Below, piece after piece: positions 4,686-6,561 of a DNA stretch of 6,561 bases (position 1 is its first letter; each line of letters starts with the position of its first letter). Location: NCBI GenBank assembly GCA_028292835.1, contig JAQGLP010000293.1, forward strand, positions 1 to 6,561, given 5' to 3'. The position numbers were made by a program, and so were the translations under genes. The stretch comes from Variovorax sp. GTDB lineage: Bacteria > Pseudomonadota > Gammaproteobacteria > Burkholderiales > Burkholderiaceae_C. Below the pieces are notes generated by a model. The model was not told the origin of the DNA, did not search any database, and saw nothing but the letters and a program-made list of their open reading frames with translations.

Positions 4686-5375
4686 TTAGTGCACCCGCGG
4701 CTTTTGCGTGTTGGCCAGCGCCGCCTCGGGGCTTCCCTCGGGGTGCAACACGTCGTCGTCGTCGTCGGACTCGAACAGGCCGGGGTCACCGACGTCCGCC
4801 TCCTGCTGCTCGCGCTGCGGGGTGTCGGTGCGCCCGGCGCGGTAACCCTTCTTGGCCACCATCAACTCCGGCGGCGCGAGCAGCTTGATGGAGATTTCGC
4901 CCTCGCTTGCGAGCCCGGAGAGCTCGCCGTACAGGTCGTTGTCACTCAGGTCGTCGCCGTTGTACTGGATGGTCGCCTGGATCTTGCAGCTGCCGCCTTC
5001 CATCACCTCGTAGCTCAGGTTCGCCAGCACCACGTCCGTGAAGTCCACGTGCGCCTCTTCGATGCCGTAGTCCCACACAAACCGGAAACCCCGCAGCTTT
5101 TCGCTGCCGCCGTACTTGAATGTGGTGGGCAGCTTGGGAAAGCGCAGGTTCGGCAGCGGGATCACGACGTCCGGCAGTGCTTCCTGACCGGCCTTGAGCG
5201 CGTTGTTGCAGTAGTGGTGCTCCCGCAGGCCCGGCTCGATCAGGTCCAGCAGCGTGTTCTCGCCGGTGAGCGAGAACGTCAGGTCGATCGCGCGCACCTT
5301 CTCTTCTCCGTGCAGCTCGCGCCTGGGGTTCGCGTTCGTGATCGTGACGGTGGTGGGTTTCTCAAGCTGGAACAT
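4686..5375 (-). CDS. Conserved phage protein with acidic C-terminal tail, unknown function
   Basis: This is a 229-residue protein starting MFQLEKPTTVTITNANPRRE. Residues 1-170 look beta-rich and end with ISIKLLAPPE. Recurrent features are the N-terminal NANPRRELHG segment, PNLRFPKL (75-82) and a GGSCKIQATIQYNG strand pair (127-140). From about 178 on the protein is charged and probably disordered, with FESDDDDDV at 201-209. I recall similar unnamed proteins in siphophages of proteobacteria, beside replication and recombination genes. An open frame extends upstream to 5504, but that extension is Ala/Ser/Pro-rich shadow sequence. I prefer the ATG at 5375 because GGAG lies five bases upstream and the N-terminus matches the remembered family. 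A single-stranded DNA binding role would fit the acidic tail and the location, but no direct motif shows it. Confidence 0.8.
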   Translation of the reverse strand: MFQLEKPTTVTITNANPRRELHGEEKVRAIDLTFSLTGENTLLDLIEPGLREHHYCNNALKAGQEALPDVVIPLPNLRFPKLPTTFKYGGSEKLRGFRFVWDYGIEEAHVDFTDVVLANLSYEVMEGGSCKIQATIQYNGDDLSDNDLYGELSGLASEGEISIKLLAPPELMVAKKGYRAGRTDTPQREQQEADVGDPGLFESDDDDDVLHPEGSPEAALANTQKPRVH

Positions 5376-5565
5376 GATTTCTCCGGTGGCTGTTGGAAGG
5401 AAGGCGCCGCTGCGCCTGGCGGGTGAACTCGGTGCGGCCGCGCGCGGACTGCTGCAAGAAGTCGTAGGCCCAGAACATGGCGTCCGCGCGGTGGCGGCGG
5501 CCATCGGTCAGGATCCGGTGCGCCGCAGCGCAAAGCCGTTCCTCAATGCTCGGCGGCGGTGCCAT
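5362..5565 (-). CDS. Small basic phage protein, unknown function
   Basis: This is a 67-residue protein. Residues 5-52 (IEERLCAAAHRILTDG, HRADAMFWAYDFLQQSARG) look like two or three amphipathic helices. The C-terminal 15 residues are Arg/Asn/Pro-rich and probably unstructured. I do not recognise the family. A strong ribosome binding site (CAGGAGC, seven bases before the ATG) supports the start. The gene overlaps the P-like gene by 23 bases and the 229-residue gene by 14 bases, so both its ends share DNA with neighbours in other frames. Its position suggests an accessory to replication, but that is inference. The main doubt is its short length; the ribosome binding site and the otherwise unfilled gap between its neighbours argue that it is real. 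Confidence 0.65.
   Translation of the reverse strand: MAPPPSIEERLCAAAHRILTDGRRHRADAMFWAYDFLQQSARGRTEFTRQAQRRLPSNSHRRNHVPA
5381..5384 (-). promoter_or_regulatory. Ribosome binding site that decides the start of the 229-residue gene
   Basis: GGAG on the minus strand lies five bases before the ATG at 5375. It favours this internal start over the longer open frame reaching 5504. Confidence 0.7.
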
Positions 5566-6124
5566 GGCCCTGCTCCTGCGGCTGGTAGTTGTCGACGGCC
5601 TGCTGCGTGGCCGCCTTGGCGGCAGTGGTGCGTTCCTCGTTGGCGCGCACGTTCTCGAACCGCTCGATCACCCGCTTGAAGTGCGCCAGGTCTTCCTTCT
5701 GGCGGATCGACAGGTGCTCCTTGCCGTCCCACATGGCCACGAAGCGGCGCGCGACCTTCAACCGGTTCGGCTCTTCGCCCTTCGCGGGCGGCTCCAGCAG
5801 GTGCGCGACGGCCGCGCGAATCTCCGGGCGCAGCTCCATGCGGCCGCGCGGCGGCGGCAGCTTCGACAGCTTGGTCGCCTCCACGGTGCGGGGCATGGAC
5901 GCGCAGATCTTGGCGAACTCGCCCGCATCCGGCGGGAAGCTGGGCGGCAGGTGCGCCAGGCCGTACTGCAGCTGCTGCTCGGACAGGCCGGCCAGCGCCA
6001 GCCGCCAGTCCTCCTTGACGGCCGTGAGGCTCAGGCCTTCCCACCGCTCGAGGAACTTGTAGCCGTAGCGCAGTTCCATGCGCCCGAACAGTTTTTCAAT
6101 CGTTTGAAAGGGCTGGGACACCAT
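5543..6124 (-). CDS. Lambda P-like replication protein / putative helicase loader
   Basis: This is a 193-residue protein. Residues about 10-75 (KLFGRMELRYGYKF, VKEDWRLALAGLSEQQLQYGL, PPSFPPDAGEFAKIC) match the N-terminal layout of phage replication protein P: a helix, a Trp in 'W...LAGL', an amphipathic helix, then a 'PP(S)..P..GEF...C' turn. In lambda, P escorts the host DnaB helicase to O at the origin. Residues 135-175 are a charged, probably helical region. The C-terminus is Gln-rich and low in complexity. The ATG at 6124 is preceded by GGAGG nine bases upstream and lies inside the end of the O-like gene (29-base overlap). The protein is shorter than lambda P, so the full loader function is inferred rather than shown. 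Family assignment is from pattern and context. Confidence 0.75.
   Translation of the reverse strand: MVSQPFQTIEKLFGRMELRYGYKFLERWEGLSLTAVKEDWRLALAGLSEQQLQYGLAHLPPSFPPDAGEFAKICASMPRTVEATKLSKLPPPRGRMELRPEIRAAVAHLLEPPAKGEEPNRLKVARRFVAMWDGKEHLSIRQKEDLAHFKRVIERFENVRANEERTTAAKAATQQAVDNYQPQEQGHGTAAEH
5573..5577 (-). promoter_or_regulatory. Ribosome binding site for the 67-residue gene
   Basis: AGGAG on the minus strand lies seven bases before the ATG at 5565, inside the end of the P-like gene. It is among the best-spaced sites in the window and is the main support for this small gene. Confidence 0.75.
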
Positions 6125-6561
6125 AGGTCGGTTCCTCCGCGTCGAGGGTCAAGGGGGTGGAGAGGTCGGCCGAGGGCAGCGCCCCGGCGGCTTCGCGCAT
6201 GCGCTGCTCGCGGTGCTGCTGGCGCGCGGTCTGGTAGGTTCCTGCGAGGCTCGGGCGGGCGTTCTTGGCCTTCGTCTCGGCGGCGGTCTTGATCCAGTTT
6301 TCCCAGGTCGGCACCCACTCGATGCGGGCGACCTTGAACCGGTTGTTGCGAAACGCCCGGGTTTCCTTTTTCAGGTCTTCCAGGCTCAGGATCGGGTAGT
6401 CCCGGTTGGCCCACTGCACCATCGCCTCGGTCACCACGAAGGACTTGGGGCAGGACTTCAACGGCGTGGGGCTGCGCTGCTCGTCGCCCGTCAGCACCGG
6501 GCCGCGGTCCTCGGGCGGGGGCGGTGGCGGTGGCGGGGGCGGTGGCGGTGGCGGTGGCGGT
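6096..6561 (-). CDS. O/DnaT-like phage replication initiator, C-terminal part (5' end outside window)
   Basis: The frame is open to the right edge, so the N-terminal part, where an origin-binding winged helix would be expected, is not visible. The 154 visible residues begin with 16 consecutive prolines, then EDRGP, then a compact domain (PKSFVVTEAMVQWANRDYP onward, through RAFRNNRF and WVPTWENWIKTAAE). The Trp/Phe spacing of this domain matches the C-terminal domain of phage replication proteins of the O/DnaT type, which contacts DNA and helps load the host helicase. A hydrophilic tail follows. A GTG at 6497 could act as a start, but the frame continues upstream through the proline tract, so I read it as an internal valine. 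The next gene overlaps by 29 bases and is lambda P-like, which supports an O-P pair. The family match is from memory of the motif pattern. Confidence 0.75.
   Translation of the reverse strand, partial: PPPPPPPPPPPPPPPPEDRGPVLTGDEQRSPTPLKSCPKSFVVTEAMVQWANRDYPILSLEDLKKETRAFRNNRFKVARIEWVPTWENWIKTAAETKAKNARPSLAGTYQTARQQHREQRMREAAGALPSADLSTPLTLDAEEPTYGVPALSND
6134..6138 (-). promoter_or_regulatory. Ribosome binding site for the P-like gene
   Basis: GGAGG on the minus strand lies nine bases before the ATG at 6124. It supports this start even though it lies within the upstream O-like coding region. Confidence 0.7.
6513..6561. repeat. GGTGGC/GGGGGC microsatellite encoding polyproline
   Basis: The plus strand consists of tandem 6-base units, mostly GGTGGC with some GGGGGC, running to the window edge. 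On the minus strand it encodes 16 prolines (CCG, CCA and CCC codons). Gain or loss of a 3- or 6-base unit keeps the frame, so it is a plausible length-variable linker between the two domains of the replication protein. The G-rich strand is the template strand for this operon. Confidence 0.9.

Noticed and set aside
4521..5426. Plus-strand open frame of 301 codons
   Set aside because: It is antisense to the acidic-tail gene and the winged-helix gene. Its Val/Leu/Gln/His-rich product has no recognisable domain and no ribosome binding site that stands out.
5477..6292. Plus-strand open frame of 271 codons
   Set aside because: It is antisense to the O-like and P-like genes. Its composition (Arg, Gly, Ala, Leu runs) is explained by the complement of GC-rich codons.
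6513..6561. Possible G-quadruplex or origin element in the GGTGGC repeat
   Set aside because: The G-runs are mostly only two bases long and the repeat is fully explained as proline codons. No AT-rich stretch or clear iterons are visible beside it, and the region cannot be followed past the edge.

Overview
The window is GC-rich and reads as one dense, unidirectional gene cluster of a tailed phage or prophage. Everything supported lies on the minus strand, so transcription runs from the right edge (6561) to the left edge (1). The high GC content, the strong G/C preference at third codon positions, and the resemblance of several small proteins to ones I recall from Burkholderiales and Pseudomonas phages suggest a beta- or gammaproteobacterial host. 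No gene identifies the host exactly.

I read 19 genes, two of them cut by the window edges. They fall into three blocks. (1) 6561-4314 is the replication block: the C-terminal part of an O/DnaT-like initiator with a 16-proline tract, a lambda P-like protein, a small basic protein, a 229-residue conserved phage protein with an acidic tail, and a small winged-helix protein. (2) 4317-1784 is a recombination or 'nin-like' block: a RusA Holliday junction resolvase, two small beta-rich proteins, a NinB-like protein, a histone H1-like Lys/Ala-rich peptide, a 39-residue single-span membrane peptide, a Pro-rich linker protein and a Cys/His-rich putative nuclease. (3) 1787-1 holds six small proteins of unknown function, one of which (387-803) has features that could fit a late regulator.

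The layout is remarkable for its compactness. Of 18 gene junctions, 11 are 4-base ATGA or GTGA overlaps, two are 1-base overlaps, three are overlaps of 14-29 bases, one is a direct stop-start abutment, and one has a 2-base gap. Only two bases in 6.5 kb lie outside a gene. The overlaps correct most start sites and reveal genes that simple longest-frame reading misses: the 39-residue membrane peptide, the partial gene at the left edge, and several GTG starts. I see no promoter, terminator, tRNA, insertion sequence or CRISPR array. The whole window looks like one long message made from a promoter upstream of position 6561, with translation coupled from gene to gene.

The likely overall role is to start phage DNA replication by recruiting the host helicase, then to process recombination intermediates. 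A tail of small accessory proteins follows that may act on the host or on the switch to late expression.
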